Assembly: GCA_045544955.1 (NCBI GenBank) | Contig: JAZPZY010000003.1 | Location: 15,022 to 79,021, forward strand | From: SIG701 sp045544955 | GTDB taxonomy: Bacteria > Bacillota > Clostridia > Oscillospirales > CAG-272 | Direction of reading: 5' to 3' | DNA length: 64,000 nt | Part shown: in pieces, positions 25,982 to 34,882 of the stretch | Numbering within the stretch: position 1 is the stretch's first letter | Layout of the letters: each line of letters opens with the position of its first letter | Program-made: the position numbers and the translations under genes | Notes under the pieces: generated by a model | Told to the model about the DNA's origin: nothing | What the model saw: only the letters and a program-made list of their open reading frames with translations | Databases searched by the model: none

Positions 25982-28030
25982 TTATTTATTAAATTGCAGA
26001 ATAACGTAGGAGCATTTTTCGGGGATCCGGATAGTCAGCGTTTCCCCATTCCGGGAAAGGGCGGCGTCCTCCTTCGTAAACGGCAGATACACCTTGGGAT
26101 CCTTATCACACGTGATCTGCACGATGCCGTCCAGTCCCAGCGGCTCCACCTTATTGACGAAGTTCACGCGGCTTCTGTGCTTGCGGATCTCGTCCAGATG
26201 ATGATCGATATCCACGTCGTAATCCTCCGCCAGAAGCTGAACGGTCACTGCATCCTCCGTTTCGAACATGGTGGAAAGATAGCCTTTCGCCCGCTCGATC
26301 TTTATCGGCATGGACTTCATGTACTGCCGGCAAAGTTCCAGTACGTGCTCCGTATTGGTGCCCCGGCTGATGCGGTGGGGATGATAGAACACGCCCTCTC
26401 TGGGCTCGCTCCACACGTCCGGATCGGCACTGTCTTCAACCTCCGTCTTAGCGATCCAATCAGGTTCTCTGCCCCACGAATCGCCCTTCGGGATATGGAT
26501 GAAGAAATCTTCACCTGGCACGTCGAGGCGATTCTTCAGTTTCCAGGTATTCTCACAGCCTTCGATCGCGGTCGGACCGGTTACGACGATCTTACCGCCG
26601 GCTTTGAGGTATTTGTCCATCGCCGCTTTTTCTTCATCGGTCATCTTTGTCGCACTGGAAAGCAGAATAATCGGATACTTATCCGCCGTTTCGGGGAAAG
26701 TGAACACAGTGTGCGGGCAGATACCTTCACGGAAGAGAGCCACGAGCGTTGCACCGTAGTCCTGGTAATAGCCCTTATTGAGGTTACCGAAGCAGGTATG
26801 GTTGCGCGTCTCGTACGAGAAGTACACGCCAAGCTGGCCTACGAAATCGCCGTTAAACAGTTCGAGATGATTCTTCTCGAATCTGAATGCCTCGCCGACG
26901 ATATCCTTTTCATCAGGAAGGGTATTGAGAATATGGCGGGGGAGCCCGAGACGGCCCTTCAAAGTACCGATCCAGGCATCCGCCCCGAGGAGCTTCGATA
27001 CTGCCCACACGTGATTGGCAGAAACGGTAGTAAACGCATATCCGGTACAAAACGCCCGGAATCCCTTCTCTCTTGCCGCCGCCTGGTGGTGGGAGGCATT
27101 GACGAGACGGGTCTTGACCGGTACGTTTACCGTCTTCGGATCGTGCTTGTACGGCGGAGTGTTGCCGCTCATCTCCATATTGACGTAGTTGCATCCGCGA
27201 AGGAACTGGCGGGCATCGGTTGCACACTGGAGTGCACTGGGCGTAGCGGAACTGCCGCCGCATCCTGTAAGCATGAATCCTTCGGGAACAACTTTACGAA
27301 GTCCCTCGTAAAACTCACCATTAGAAGCAAAACGGAGATCAATAAAGTCTATCCACGCAGGATTGTCCCAATTGCCCCAGAAATTCGTATCGGTAACGGG
27401 CGGGAGTTCTTTCAGTCCGGAACGGCGTCTTAACTCCTCCTGACAGTGGCGGCACGCACATCCCTTGTACGCAAGATAGTACATCGCGTCGTCCGCACTG
27501 AGACCGTCGATGTTCGTATCGGCGATCAGTGTTTTCACGTAATCGTAGTACGCTTCTTTGAACTCCGGATTCCGGTGACAGAATCCCTCGGAGGTATACT
27601 GGGGGAAATACAGCGGCTCTCTCGTGATCGTATCGATCATACGCCAGTCGTTCAGGTATTTCCCTTTATACTGCCATGTCTTTGCCGCCTCCCAAGTGGG
27701 ACTGAAGGGCAGGTGCGGACCGCTGTCCAGCATGACGTGACGCATTTCCTCCCGGGTGCTGTACCGGTGCACCAGATTGACGGAATGGTGATCGTACAGC
27801 TTTACGCCGTACTTGTGCAGTTCCTCCGCAACGGTGGCAATATAGTCGTGCAGAAGGGGGAAAACCGGCAGCCAGTCCCACCGGAAATGGGTCCCGAACA
27901 AAACTACCGCAGATACGTCTGCTTTGGCAAGTCCCTCGGCACGTGCTTTGATATTGTCGTAGTTATCGGGATCCGGCCAGTTCAGATCCTCCCAGCGTAT
28001 CCACCATGTGGCCATTCTTTGATTTTCCAT
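25982..28030 (-). CDS. Glycoside hydrolase-like TIM-barrel protein (GHL6/beta-galactosidase-like)
   Basis: A 682-residue protein without a signal peptide. Residues 1-330 look like a TIM barrel: ATWWIRWEDLNWPDPDNYDNI, VVLFGTHFRWDW, DGLSADDAMYYLAY and a CxCxxC element (GCACRHCQEELRRR), a pattern typical of hypothetical glycosyl hydrolases related to family GHL6 and GH42. Residues about 440-560 resemble the trimerisation domain of beta-galactosidases (IILLSSATKMTDEEKAAMDKY, GGKIVVTGP). The active-site residues cannot be fixed from sequence alone. The start is the ATG after AGAGGAGA; longer in-frame extensions upstream lie across the promoter. It is transcribed alone, divergent from the next gene. 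Substrate unknown. Confidence 0.72.
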   Translation of the reverse strand: MENQRMATWWIRWEDLNWPDPDNYDNIKARAEGLAKADVSAVVLFGTHFRWDWLPVFPLLHDYIATVAEELHKYGVKLYDHHSVNLVHRYSTREEMRHVMLDSGPHLPFSPTWEAAKTWQYKGKYLNDWRMIDTITREPLYFPQYTSEGFCHRNPEFKEAYYDYVKTLIADTNIDGLSADDAMYYLAYKGCACRHCQEELRRRSGLKELPPVTDTNFWGNWDNPAWIDFIDLRFASNGEFYEGLRKVVPEGFMLTGCGGSSATPSALQCATDARQFLRGCNYVNMEMSGNTPPYKHDPKTVNVPVKTRLVNASHHQAAAREKGFRAFCTGYAFTTVSANHVWAVSKLLGADAWIGTLKGRLGLPRHILNTLPDEKDIVGEAFRFEKNHLELFNGDFVGQLGVYFSYETRNHTCFGNLNKGYYQDYGATLVALFREGICPHTVFTFPETADKYPIILLSSATKMTDEEKAAMDKYLKAGGKIVVTGPTAIEGCENTWKLKNRLDVPGEDFFIHIPKGDSWGREPDWIAKTEVEDSADPDVWSEPREGVFYHPHRISRGTNTEHVLELCRQYMKSMPIKIERAKGYLSTMFETEDAVTVQLLAEDYDVDIDHHLDEIRKHRSRVNFVNKVEPLGLDGIVQITCDKDPKVYLPFTKEDAALSRNGETLTIRIPEKCSYVILQFNK

Positions 28031-28079
28031 CGGGTCTCCTCTCTTTATCGAAAAAAATAGCAGATTATTCGTTAGTTCT

Positions 28080-28108
28080 ATTATATTCCCCCCATATCCC
28101 TCTGTCAA
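28080..28108 (-). promoter_or_regulatory. Promoter for the GHL6-like gene
   Basis: On the minus strand TTGACA (28103-28108) and TATAAT (28080-28085), perfect consensus with a 17-base spacer. Confidence 0.82.
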
Positions 28109-28211
28109 CCGAAAGATAGTAGACAAACGATCGGCTGTTTTTCTTCTTTCAAAATTTAAAAGGAGCAAATTAATTTATTTATCTAAACAACTGCTCCTCC
28201 TCATAAACGAC

Positions 28212-28240
28212 TTGACATATGAGGCAAAATATTGTAAAAT
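28212..28240 (+). promoter_or_regulatory. Promoter for the exporter-linked lipoprotein
   Basis: TTGACA (28212-28217) and TAAAAT (28235-28240), 17 bases apart, about 30 bases before the start codon. Confidence 0.75.
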
Positions 28241-28268
28241 AATAAAAAATGTAAAGGAGTTATTAACT

Positions 28269-29828
28269 ATGTCAAAAGTATTCAAATCGTTTGCTGCCGT
28301 TCTTTTGATCCTTTCGATGATCTGTGGTCTTGTTGCATGCAACGCCGCGCCTTCTCAGAAATCCTTTGTAAAGGCGTACACCAATGAGGTCAGTGCGTTG
28401 ACCGGCGCAATCAGTTCCTATTATGACAAAATCGATGACTATGATATGAACGATATCAACCTCGACCTAGCTTACAGCGTTCAGCTTTCAGATGATCTTC
28501 TCTCTCTCCTCCGTTCGCTCACCTCGTACGATCTGGAATGGATCAACAATCTGAAACTGAATTTATCCGAGAACTTCAAGGACGAAATGATGTCCTTCAT
28601 CCTTGGCATTACTTATGACAAAACGGAACTTGCCACGGCAGAGGTTATCATGAATCTCGCTGACAACGAAGTGTTCATGAACATCCCCGTAATCAGCGAA
28701 ACGTTCGCTGTGATGGATCTCTCCGAGGTCTATGATGCAAATACGCTCGGCGTTATGCAGAATCTCAATATGAAGGATCTGCTTCCCTCTGAGGAACCGC
28801 TGAAAGATCTCGTTGAAGAGGTCAGCGCAGTAATCATTGAGGGCATCAGCGACGTGACCTTTGAAGAGGCCGAACTTACGGCAAACGGCGTCACCCAGGC
28901 CTGCGTTGCCTACACAGCAGAACTCTCCGAAAAAGAGATTGCCGTACTCTGCCTCAACGTTCTCGAAACGCTTGAAAAGAGTGAGAATTTCAAAACCGTC
29001 ATCTGCGATTTCGTTAAAGCGTACAGCGACCTTGCTGACTCCATGGACCTTGAAGAAATTGACTATACGCCTGACGAGGCTTACGACGAGTTGATCACCG
29101 AAATCACCGCGGCGATCACCGATCTCAAAGACAGCATTGACGGCGGCCAGATGGCGGAGGAAGCATTGTTCACCCTGACCTCCTATATCACCGGCAAGCT
29201 TGACGTAATCGGCATTAAGATCGATATCCCGGATTCCGCTGCCACCTGCTTCTTCGCTGCCACCCAAAACAAGGGCCAGTTCGGCATTGAAGCGTACTAC
29301 GAGAGCGATGGCGAAAAATACGCAGCACTTGAAGGCGATCTCACCATCGACGGCAAGGATCTCTCCGGTACTTACGAAGTAAAGGTTAACGGCGAATCCA
29401 TGCTGTTTATCGATCTTGATAACGTGGACGCAAAGAAGCTGATGGACGGCTATTTCATCGGATCGGTTTCGATCTCCCCCTCCAAGGGACTTATCGAACT
29501 TATAGCAGATGCATTCTCTCTCGATTCTTCCATGGCCGGTCTTTCTCTTGCAAATCTTGCCATTAAATTCGACTACATCAGAAACGATGGCAAAGAAGCC
29601 GAGATTGCTATCAGCCTCATGAACGGCGACAAACCTTACATCTCTATCCTCATGGACGGCAAAACTACAAACGGTACCACGGTAGAGAAACCCCAAAACG
29701 CTATCGACGATATAGAAGAGTGGGCAAAGGGTATCCACCTTGACGAATTTATCAGCAGAGTGGAAACGAGCGGCCTTCCCGATTACGTCGTAGAATACGC
29801 AAAAATGCTGGAAGATTTGCTCCAGTAA
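28269..29828 (+). CDS. Lipoprotein of unknown function next to an ABC-2 exporter
   Basis: A 519-residue exported lipoprotein with signal peptide and lipobox GLVAC (Cys24). Beyond it I recognise no family. The N-terminal half is acidic and helical-looking, with repeats of DLKDSI- and DLADSM-type heptad patterns; the C-terminal half is beta-rich (DLTIDGKDLSGTYEVKVNGESMLFIDLD), resembling a lipid- or peptide-binding sandwich. The start ATG has AAAGGAG upstream; an earlier in-frame ATG would overlap the promoter. Codon usage is less GC-biased than in its left neighbours. It is followed by a large hairpin and then the ABC exporter genes, so it may deliver or protect against the exported molecule. 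Confidence 0.8.
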   Translation: MSKVFKSFAAVLLILSMICGLVACNAAPSQKSFVKAYTNEVSALTGAISSYYDKIDDYDMNDINLDLAYSVQLSDDLLSLLRSLTSYDLEWINNLKLNLSENFKDEMMSFILGITYDKTELATAEVIMNLADNEVFMNIPVISETFAVMDLSEVYDANTLGVMQNLNMKDLLPSEEPLKDLVEEVSAVIIEGISDVTFEEAELTANGVTQACVAYTAELSEKEIAVLCLNVLETLEKSENFKTVICDFVKAYSDLADSMDLEEIDYTPDEAYDELITEITAAITDLKDSIDGGQMAEEALFTLTSYITGKLDVIGIKIDIPDSAATCFFAATQNKGQFGIEAYYESDGEKYAALEGDLTIDGKDLSGTYEVKVNGESMLFIDLDNVDAKKLMDGYFIGSVSISPSKGLIELIADAFSLDSSMAGLSLANLAIKFDYIRNDGKEAEIAISLMNGDKPYISILMDGKTTNGTTVEKPQNAIDDIEEWAKGIHLDEFISRVETSGLPDYVVEYAKMLEDLLQ

Positions 29829-29837
29829 TAAACAACC

Positions 29838-29872
29838 GTCACACTGATTGTCATACTGGCAATCAGTGTGAC
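29838..29872 (+). terminator. Perfect 13-base inverted repeat
   Basis: GTCACACTGATTG (29838-29850) and CAATCAGTGTGAC (29860-29872) are exact reverse complements with a nine-base loop. There is no T-run after it (TTGTACAG), so it is either a weak terminator, an RNA processing or mRNA-stability element, or a protein site between the lipoprotein and the ABC genes. Confidence 0.6.
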
Positions 29873-29935
29873 TTGTACAGGCGGAAAAATCGGTTAAACA
29901 ATCTCTCCGTACGCTTCAGGACGAGGTACCCATTT

Positions 29936-30604
29936 ATGAATTTTGAAATCAAACACATCCGCAAAAGCTACGGCAAAAAAATGCCGCTCCGTGACACGGA
30001 ATTTTCCGTATCCTCTTCTCAGTGTGTCGGCATTCTCGGAAAAAACGGAAGCGGCAAATCAACGCTGTTATCCATTCTTGCCGGAGTGCAGAAATGTACC
30101 GCCGGCGAATTCCTGCTTGACGGCGAGGATCTCTTCCGCAACACGGAGCGTCTCTCAAAAACGGTGGGCTACGTTCCCCAGGGGACGCCCTTTCTTGAGG
30201 AATTGAACGCACGGGACAATCTGCTTTTGTGGTATGATAAAAAATCCATGGAAAAAGAACTGGCAGACGGCGTACTGAAAATGCTCGGGATTGATGAATT
30301 TTTGACGACACCCGTCAGAAAAATGTCCGGCGGCATGAAAAAGCGGCTTTCCATCGGCTGTTCCATTGCGAAAAAGCCCTCTCTTTTGCTGCTCGACGAG
30401 CCGTGTGCGGCTCTTGACCTTGTCTGCAAACGAAGCATTCACGAATATCTTCAGAACTATAAAGCGGCCGGTGGCGCTCTTATCCTTACGACCCACGACG
30501 AGGGCGATCTCGCTCTTTGCAACGCCCTGTATATACTGAAAGACGGAATTCTGCACAGATATGAGCACGATGGAAACGTTGACCGTCTTGTGGGGATGCT
30601 GTGA
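29936..30604 (+). CDS. ABC transporter ATP-binding protein
   Basis: A 222-residue single nucleotide-binding domain. Walker A is GKNGSGKST (residues 35-43), the Q-loop QGTPFLEELN follows, the signature is MSGGMKKRLS and Walker B is SLLLLDEPCAALD, so it should be catalytically intact. It is of the short kind that pairs with ABC-2 permeases for drug, lantibiotic or lipid export. The start is the ATG nine bases after GAGG; an in-frame extension upstream lacks a ribosome site. Its stop overlaps the start of the next permease gene by one base. Confidence 0.92.
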   Translation: MNFEIKHIRKSYGKKMPLRDTEFSVSSSQCVGILGKNGSGKSTLLSILAGVQKCTAGEFLLDGEDLFRNTERLSKTVGYVPQGTPFLEELNARDNLLLWYDKKSMEKELADGVLKMLGIDEFLTTPVRKMSGGMKKRLSIGCSIAKKPSLLLLDEPCAALDLVCKRSIHEYLQNYKAAGGALILTTHDEGDLALCNALYILKDGILHRYEHDGNVDRLVGML

Positions 30605-31845
30605 TGCGGCGATTTTGTATATATACACGCTTGCAGATGAGGCGTGCCGCCCGTTACGCACCGTTCGTCCTTCTGGTGACGCTTATACTCTGCCTTTCTC
30701 TGACGCTTGCACTTCTCAGTATTGTGAACACAAAAAACAACAGTGCTTCCGACACAAAAATCGGGATCGGCATCGTGGGCGACTTTGAAAACGGATATCT
30801 GCAATTCGGAGTGTCCGCACTCAAATCCTTCGATTCCTCACGGTATTTCCTCGATGTGCTCGCCCTTAGCGAGGAGGAGGCCATGGAAATGCTTCTTGCC
30901 GGAAAGATCAACGGTTACGTCGTGATCCCCAATTCGTTTATCAGTGACGCCATGCACGGCAGGATAAACGAGCTGAACTTTATCACCACCGGCACAAATA
31001 TCGGCCTGATCGATATGTTCAAGCAGGAAGTGCTGGATCTCGTTTCCTGTATTCTGGTGGAATCGCAAAAGGGCGTTTTCGGTATGGAGGACGCCATGCG
31101 CGAGCGCGGCTTCTCCTACGGTGAAATCATGGACATGTCCGAAGAGTTGTGTCTCACGTACGTGGATCTTATCGTTGACCGATCCAAGGCAATTAAACTG
31201 GAAGTGATCGGCGTTTCCGACAACCTCACCTTCGGCGGATATATGTTTTCCGGGTTCTTTATTCTGCTCATGCTTTTGTCGGGGATCGCATACTGCCCTC
31301 TCTATATCTGCCGCGACAGCGCCTTTCCGAAACTGCTGCGCGCAAGCCGGTTCGGCGCCGGCGGACAGATCGCCGGCGAATATCTCTCTTTTTTTTCACT
31401 GGCGGCGGTAAATACAACGGCGCTTCTCGGGCTTTTGACAGCCGGCTTCAGCCGGATGCCCCAAGGTATTCCCGAACTTTCAGGAAAAGACACGGCGGAG
31501 ATTCTTTCGATACTCGTTCAGTTTATTCCCGCAATAGCGCTCATCACGGCGCTGCAGTACCTTTTGTATCAGTTATCCGACGCTTTGGTAAGCGGCGTAC
31601 TTATACAGTTTGTTTCCGCCGTCATCCTCGGCTACGTTTCGGGATGTTTTTATCCCATCAGTTTTTTCCCAAAAGCCATACGCATCGCATCCGCTTTTCT
31701 TCCTTCCGGAATGGCACGCGGATATCTTTCCTCTGTGATTACCGATACCGTCTCCCTTCGGCAGATCGTTTCCATCGTCCTGTATACGGCGATCATGCTT
31801 GCGCTGTCCGCTCTTATCAGGTATCGCCGGATCACCGAGGCATAA
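30604..31845 (+). CDS. ABC-2 type permease, first
   Basis: A 413-residue membrane protein with a single helix near the N-terminus (residues about 20-40), a large extracytoplasmic domain of about 170 residues (binding of PNSFISDAMHGRINELNF type), then five or six helices in the C-terminal half. This is the ABC-2 membrane protein layout of exporters with an outward loop. Coupled to the ATPase gene by a one-base overlap TGATG; a GTG one codon earlier is an alternative start. It probably forms a heterodimer with the next permease. Confidence 0.87.
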   Translation: MRRFCIYTRLQMRRAARYAPFVLLVTLILCLSLTLALLSIVNTKNNSASDTKIGIGIVGDFENGYLQFGVSALKSFDSSRYFLDVLALSEEEAMEMLLAGKINGYVVIPNSFISDAMHGRINELNFITTGTNIGLIDMFKQEVLDLVSCILVESQKGVFGMEDAMRERGFSYGEIMDMSEELCLTYVDLIVDRSKAIKLEVIGVSDNLTFGGYMFSGFFILLMLLSGIAYCPLYICRDSAFPKLLRASRFGAGGQIAGEYLSFFSLAAVNTTALLGLLTAGFSRMPQGIPELSGKDTAEILSILVQFIPAIALITALQYLLYQLSDALVSGVLIQFVSAVILGYVSGCFYPISFFPKAIRIASAFLPSGMARGYLSSVITDTVSLRQIVSIVLYTAIMLALSALIRYRRITEA

Positions 31846-31861
31846 ACCGTGAGGGAAAGAT

Positions 31862-33019
31862 ATGATCAGACTGAAAAACAGCATCCGACAGTATTGTTTA
31901 CTCAAAAAACAACTTCTGCATAAAAAGAGTTTTATCGCAATACTGCTCCTTGTCCCGCTCCTCGTTACCGCCTTGGGAATGGCCGCTGGCAACGGCGACA
32001 GCGGTGTTCTTACCGTTGCGTTGACAGCCGAAAGCAGTAAGGACGAAATCGCCTGGGAAATCGTAGAAAAACTCATGACCGAAGAGCGGCTAATCCGATT
32101 TTTCCCGTGCACGGACAGGGAGGAGGCCGCCCGGTGCGTGCAGGCGGGAGAGGCCGATGCCGCCTGGATATTTCACGGCGATATACTTAAAAAAGCGGAC
32201 GCCTTCGTAAGCCACGCACACACAAATAACGCCCTCGTTACCGTTATTCAGCGCGAGGACGGCGTTGCGCTTCGGCTTTCCCGCGAAAAGCTGAACGCCG
32301 TACTGTACCCCTACCTTTCGTACGCACTCTTTTCCAGCGATGCCCACGACCGATTGGAGCAGATCACGGAGATGGAGCTGAAAACCTATTATCAATCGGT
32401 CGATCCGGAGGGCGAAGATCTTTTTACGTTCATGTACGCAGGCACAAACACCGAAAACGAAGCGGTGCCCGAAGGCCAGCAGCATTTTCTTCTCTCTCCT
32501 TTGCGCGGACTTCTTGCTATAATGATCGTCCTCGGCGGCATGGCAGCAGCCATGTATTATATGCAGCACGAAGCGTCCGGTTTTTTTGACAGATTCTCTA
32601 AAAACGCCCTGTTCCCGTTTTCAATCCTCCACCACGCAGCCGCCGTAACGATGGTCGGCACAGCGGTGTTCGGTGCCCTTCATCTGGCGCAAATATCCGT
32701 AGGCTGGGGATACGAATTGCTTGTGCTGACGCTTTATTGCGCAGCCGCCGTGGGCTTCTGTCTTTGTCTTCGGCTTATTCTTTCAGGCATTCGGCTCTTT
32801 GCAACCCTTGCCCCCGTCCTTATCGTAGTGATGACCGTTTTCTGTCCGATCCTGTTTCAGCCGCCCAGGCTCCCGGCGATTCAGTTCCTCCTGCCAACGT
32901 ATTATTATCTGAACGCATTCTCAAACAGAAATTTTGTCTGGTATATGGCACTCTACTGTGTCGCGGTGTATACTGCGGCGTATCTCTTGCATCTTCTTCG
33001 TTCCAAGCGGTTCAGATGA
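31862..33019 (+). CDS. ABC-2 type permease, second
   Basis: A 385-residue protein with the same layout as its neighbour: one N-terminal helix (LKKQLLHKKSFIAILLLVPLLVTALGMA), a large outer domain from about residue 45 to 215, then about six C-terminal helices. The two permeases are not obviously near-identical, so they probably arose by old duplication and work as a pair. A GAGGGAAAG ribosome site precedes it 16 bases after the first permease. The exported substrate is unknown. Confidence 0.86.
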   Translation: MIRLKNSIRQYCLLKKQLLHKKSFIAILLLVPLLVTALGMAAGNGDSGVLTVALTAESSKDEIAWEIVEKLMTEERLIRFFPCTDREEAARCVQAGEADAAWIFHGDILKKADAFVSHAHTNNALVTVIQREDGVALRLSREKLNAVLYPYLSYALFSSDAHDRLEQITEMELKTYYQSVDPEGEDLFTFMYAGTNTENEAVPEGQQHFLLSPLRGLLAIMIVLGGMAAAMYYMQHEASGFFDRFSKNALFPFSILHHAAAVTMVGTAVFGALHLAQISVGWGYELLVLTLYCAAAVGFCLCLRLILSGIRLFATLAPVLIVVMTVFCPILFQPPRLPAIQFLLPTYYYLNAFSNRNFVWYMALYCVAVYTAAYLLHLLRSKRFR

Positions 33020-33082
33020 GTTATACGTCTGTATGCACGGCACGAAGCCCCGACAGCATCCCCTCACAGAAGTTTCACAAAA

Positions 33083-33116
33083 GGAAAAAGCACCCCGCCG
33101 GGTGCTTTTTCCTCTT
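33083..33116. terminator. Terminator after the ABC-2 exporter module
   Basis: Perfect 13-base arms GGAAAAAGCACCC / GGGTGCTTTTTCC with a four-base loop, then T-rich on the plus strand. It also lies before the convergent regulator gene. Confidence 0.9.
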
Positions 33117-33162
33117 TTAGGAAAGAAAATTCTGCCGTGCCGTGTCCGGCCTATTCGAAATT

Positions 33163-34248
33163 TCACTTACCGTTTTCGGACGTCTCTTCCGTTTCCGCCT
33201 CGTCCGAGGCGGCATATTCAAGAAAGATGTCGGCAAGTTTTGCAAAAAACGGTTTGTTGATGCTGAAATACATCGTTCTTCCCCGGTTTCTCGTCTTAAA
33301 AAGGCCCGCACGCTCTAAAGTAGACAAATGATAATACGTATTCGTGCGTGCCAAAGGTAACACCTGTTCCACGTCTCTCTGCGTAATCTCGCCTTTTTCC
33401 TGTGCTATTTTCAGGATGGAAATCCGGTTTTCATCGGACAAAGCCAGGCCGACTGCCTGCAGATCGGGGATCTTCCAATCCCCCTCCAGCATTTTCAGCT
33501 GGTTCTTATATTCCACACCCATTACCAGAAAGAAAGCGTCTCCCATACTTCCCGTCATCAGATGCGTTCTACAATTCTGACACCAGGATATGGTCACAGT
33601 GTCATAGGCTCTTATATCAATAGCGATGGTCTTCAGTGATACCAACCCGGCAATCAACTCGTCCATATTCAGCTCGTTCTGCAGAGTCAGCAGCTGTTCG
33701 GCATTTTGCTCGTACAGTTTTGAAAGCTGTGCCTCCTTGACAATCAGATCATGGTACAAATGACGGATCACCGACTCGGGATCAATCAGAAAATCGTACA
33801 GTGCCGTTTTTATACGGAAACTGTGATTCGATGCACGAATCAGCTTGTTGGCGACCGCCACAGACGTCTTGCAGGCATCCCGCACCTCTTTGGGCTGATC
33901 CTCGAAATAAAACTCCAGTATATTGTCCACCACACGGTCGTAATCAAGGAGTTTTTCCAACACGTCTGAAACCGTACAATTCCCCTTTACAAGATCATCA
34001 AGGTTCGGGTCGTAGTAGTACTTCGTCATAAACGCCCGCTTTTCTTTATTCAAATAAAAAAACAGCAGACAGTCGTCGGAGATGGGCTGAAAATCCTCCA
34101 CTACTTTAAGAAAGAACGCAACGTCCTCTTCATATTTCTGCTGATTCGCAACTTTTTGCGTACAAAACTCCGTATTGAAATTCAGCACGAACGTCCAGAA
34201 CAGATCGTAGGTGTATCCCGGTTCCTTTGAAAATCGGACTGTTTTCAT
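33163..34248 (-). CDS. Large ArsR-type transcriptional regulator
   Basis: A 361-residue protein. Residues about 255-345 are a winged helix-turn-helix of the ArsR type (LSDENRISILKIAQEKGEITQRDVEQVLPLARTNTYYHLSTLERAGLFKTRNRGRTM). The N-terminal 250 residues are a domain I do not recognise; it is mixed helical and charged, with no cysteine-based metal motif typical of ArsR sensors. A short acidic tail (EAETEETSENGK) ends the chain. The start is the ATG after GGGGGTG; in-frame sequence upstream overlaps the promoter. Convergent with the ABC-2 exporter genes, it may regulate them or the potABCD operon divergent to its right; neither link is proven. Confidence 0.82.
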   Translation of the reverse strand: MKTVRFSKEPGYTYDLFWTFVLNFNTEFCTQKVANQQKYEEDVAFFLKVVEDFQPISDDCLLFFYLNKEKRAFMTKYYYDPNLDDLVKGNCTVSDVLEKLLDYDRVVDNILEFYFEDQPKEVRDACKTSVAVANKLIRASNHSFRIKTALYDFLIDPESVIRHLYHDLIVKEAQLSKLYEQNAEQLLTLQNELNMDELIAGLVSLKTIAIDIRAYDTVTISWCQNCRTHLMTGSMGDAFFLVMGVEYKNQLKMLEGDWKIPDLQAVGLALSDENRISILKIAQEKGEITQRDVEQVLPLARTNTYYHLSTLERAGLFKTRNRGRTMYFSINKPFFAKLADIFLEYAASDEAETEETSENGK

Positions 34249-34273
34249 AATACAACACCCCCATTCAGCAGAT

Positions 34274-34302
34274 ATTGTAACACATAAAGGCGGATTTGTC
34301 AA
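34274..34302 (-). promoter_or_regulatory. Promoter for the ArsR-type regulator
   Basis: On the minus strand TTGACA (34297-34302) and TACAAT (34274-34279), 17 bases apart. Confidence 0.75.
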
Positions 34303-34389
34303 CGGCAGGGAGACTGCCGGGCGGTATCTTTCTCCGTCCGTCCCTGTCGAATCTTCGAAAAAATGCGTGAAAATCATGTGAACTTGTTA

Positions 34390-34418
34390 TTGACTTTTTC
34401 TGAGGATTGTAGTATACT
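34390..34418 (+). promoter_or_regulatory. Promoter of the pot operon leader or of a small RNA
   Basis: TTGACT (34390-34395) and TATACT (34413-34418) with a 17-base spacer. The implied start near 34425 lies about 460 bases before potA. Confidence 0.7.
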
Positions 34419-34424
34419 GAATAG

Positions 34425-34830
34425 GATCTCAATTGGAAAGAGTTTTTTCCAAAGCAGGATTGAACGACCGCCGATTTTTTATCGGCTGAGGCCATACGGA
34501 CAGCCGGGTCGAATGCCGAACACCGCCGTTTGCGGTTGGCAACTTCTGTTGCTTTATTGATTGAGTTAAAAGCTCAGTTTTATAAGTTGGTTACTATAAA
34601 CCAAATGTGCCTTGGAGCATGAACTTGTGAAATGGTCAATAAGAGTAGTAAAAGTAATCTTTGCTATATAGACTCTGATCTGATTGCGATTCTTTGGAAT
34701 TTGTGTTGGGTTATTCCGTCGGTGCCGCACGGCCCGGCTTTCGCCATGTGCGAAAAACGGAGAAAATCCTCGCATAAAACGAATTTTTCGCAAAACAAGC
34801 GTCATGCCGAAAAACGGCATGGCGTTTTTT
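34425..34830 (+). ncRNA. Unclassified structured leader or small RNA
   Basis: About 400 non-coding bases between a good promoter and an intrinsic terminator, upstream of potA. It holds a series of local hairpins: TTGGAAA/TTTCCAA, GCCGAT/ATCGGC (loop TTTTT), ACCGC/GCGGT, GCAAC/GTTGC followed by TTTATT, TGAG/CTCA followed by GTTTTAT, TTGGTT/AACCAA, and GCGAAAAA/TTTTTCGC. No known riboswitch, T-box, tmRNA, RNase P or SRP RNA core was recognised. The second half (34560-34740) is AT-richer than the genome around it. It could be an attenuated leader of potABCD or a separate RNA. Confidence 0.45.
34800..34830 (+). terminator. Intrinsic terminator just upstream of potA
   Basis: CGTCATGCCG/CGGCATGGCG stem of ten base pairs (one G-U) with an AAAAA loop and six Ts, ending 52 bases before the potA start. 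Its position suggests attenuation of the pot operon or the end of an upstream RNA. Confidence 0.85.
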
Positions 34831-34882
34831 CATATTTATCCTCACAGCGGCAAACAATGAAGAAAGACAGGAAAAGCGGAAA

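Noticed and set aside
34425..34830. tmRNA, RNase P RNA, SRP RNA or T-box
   Set aside because: The core motifs of these RNAs (tag/CCA end, GAGGAAAGUC, GGAAGCAGC, GGGUGG) are not present.
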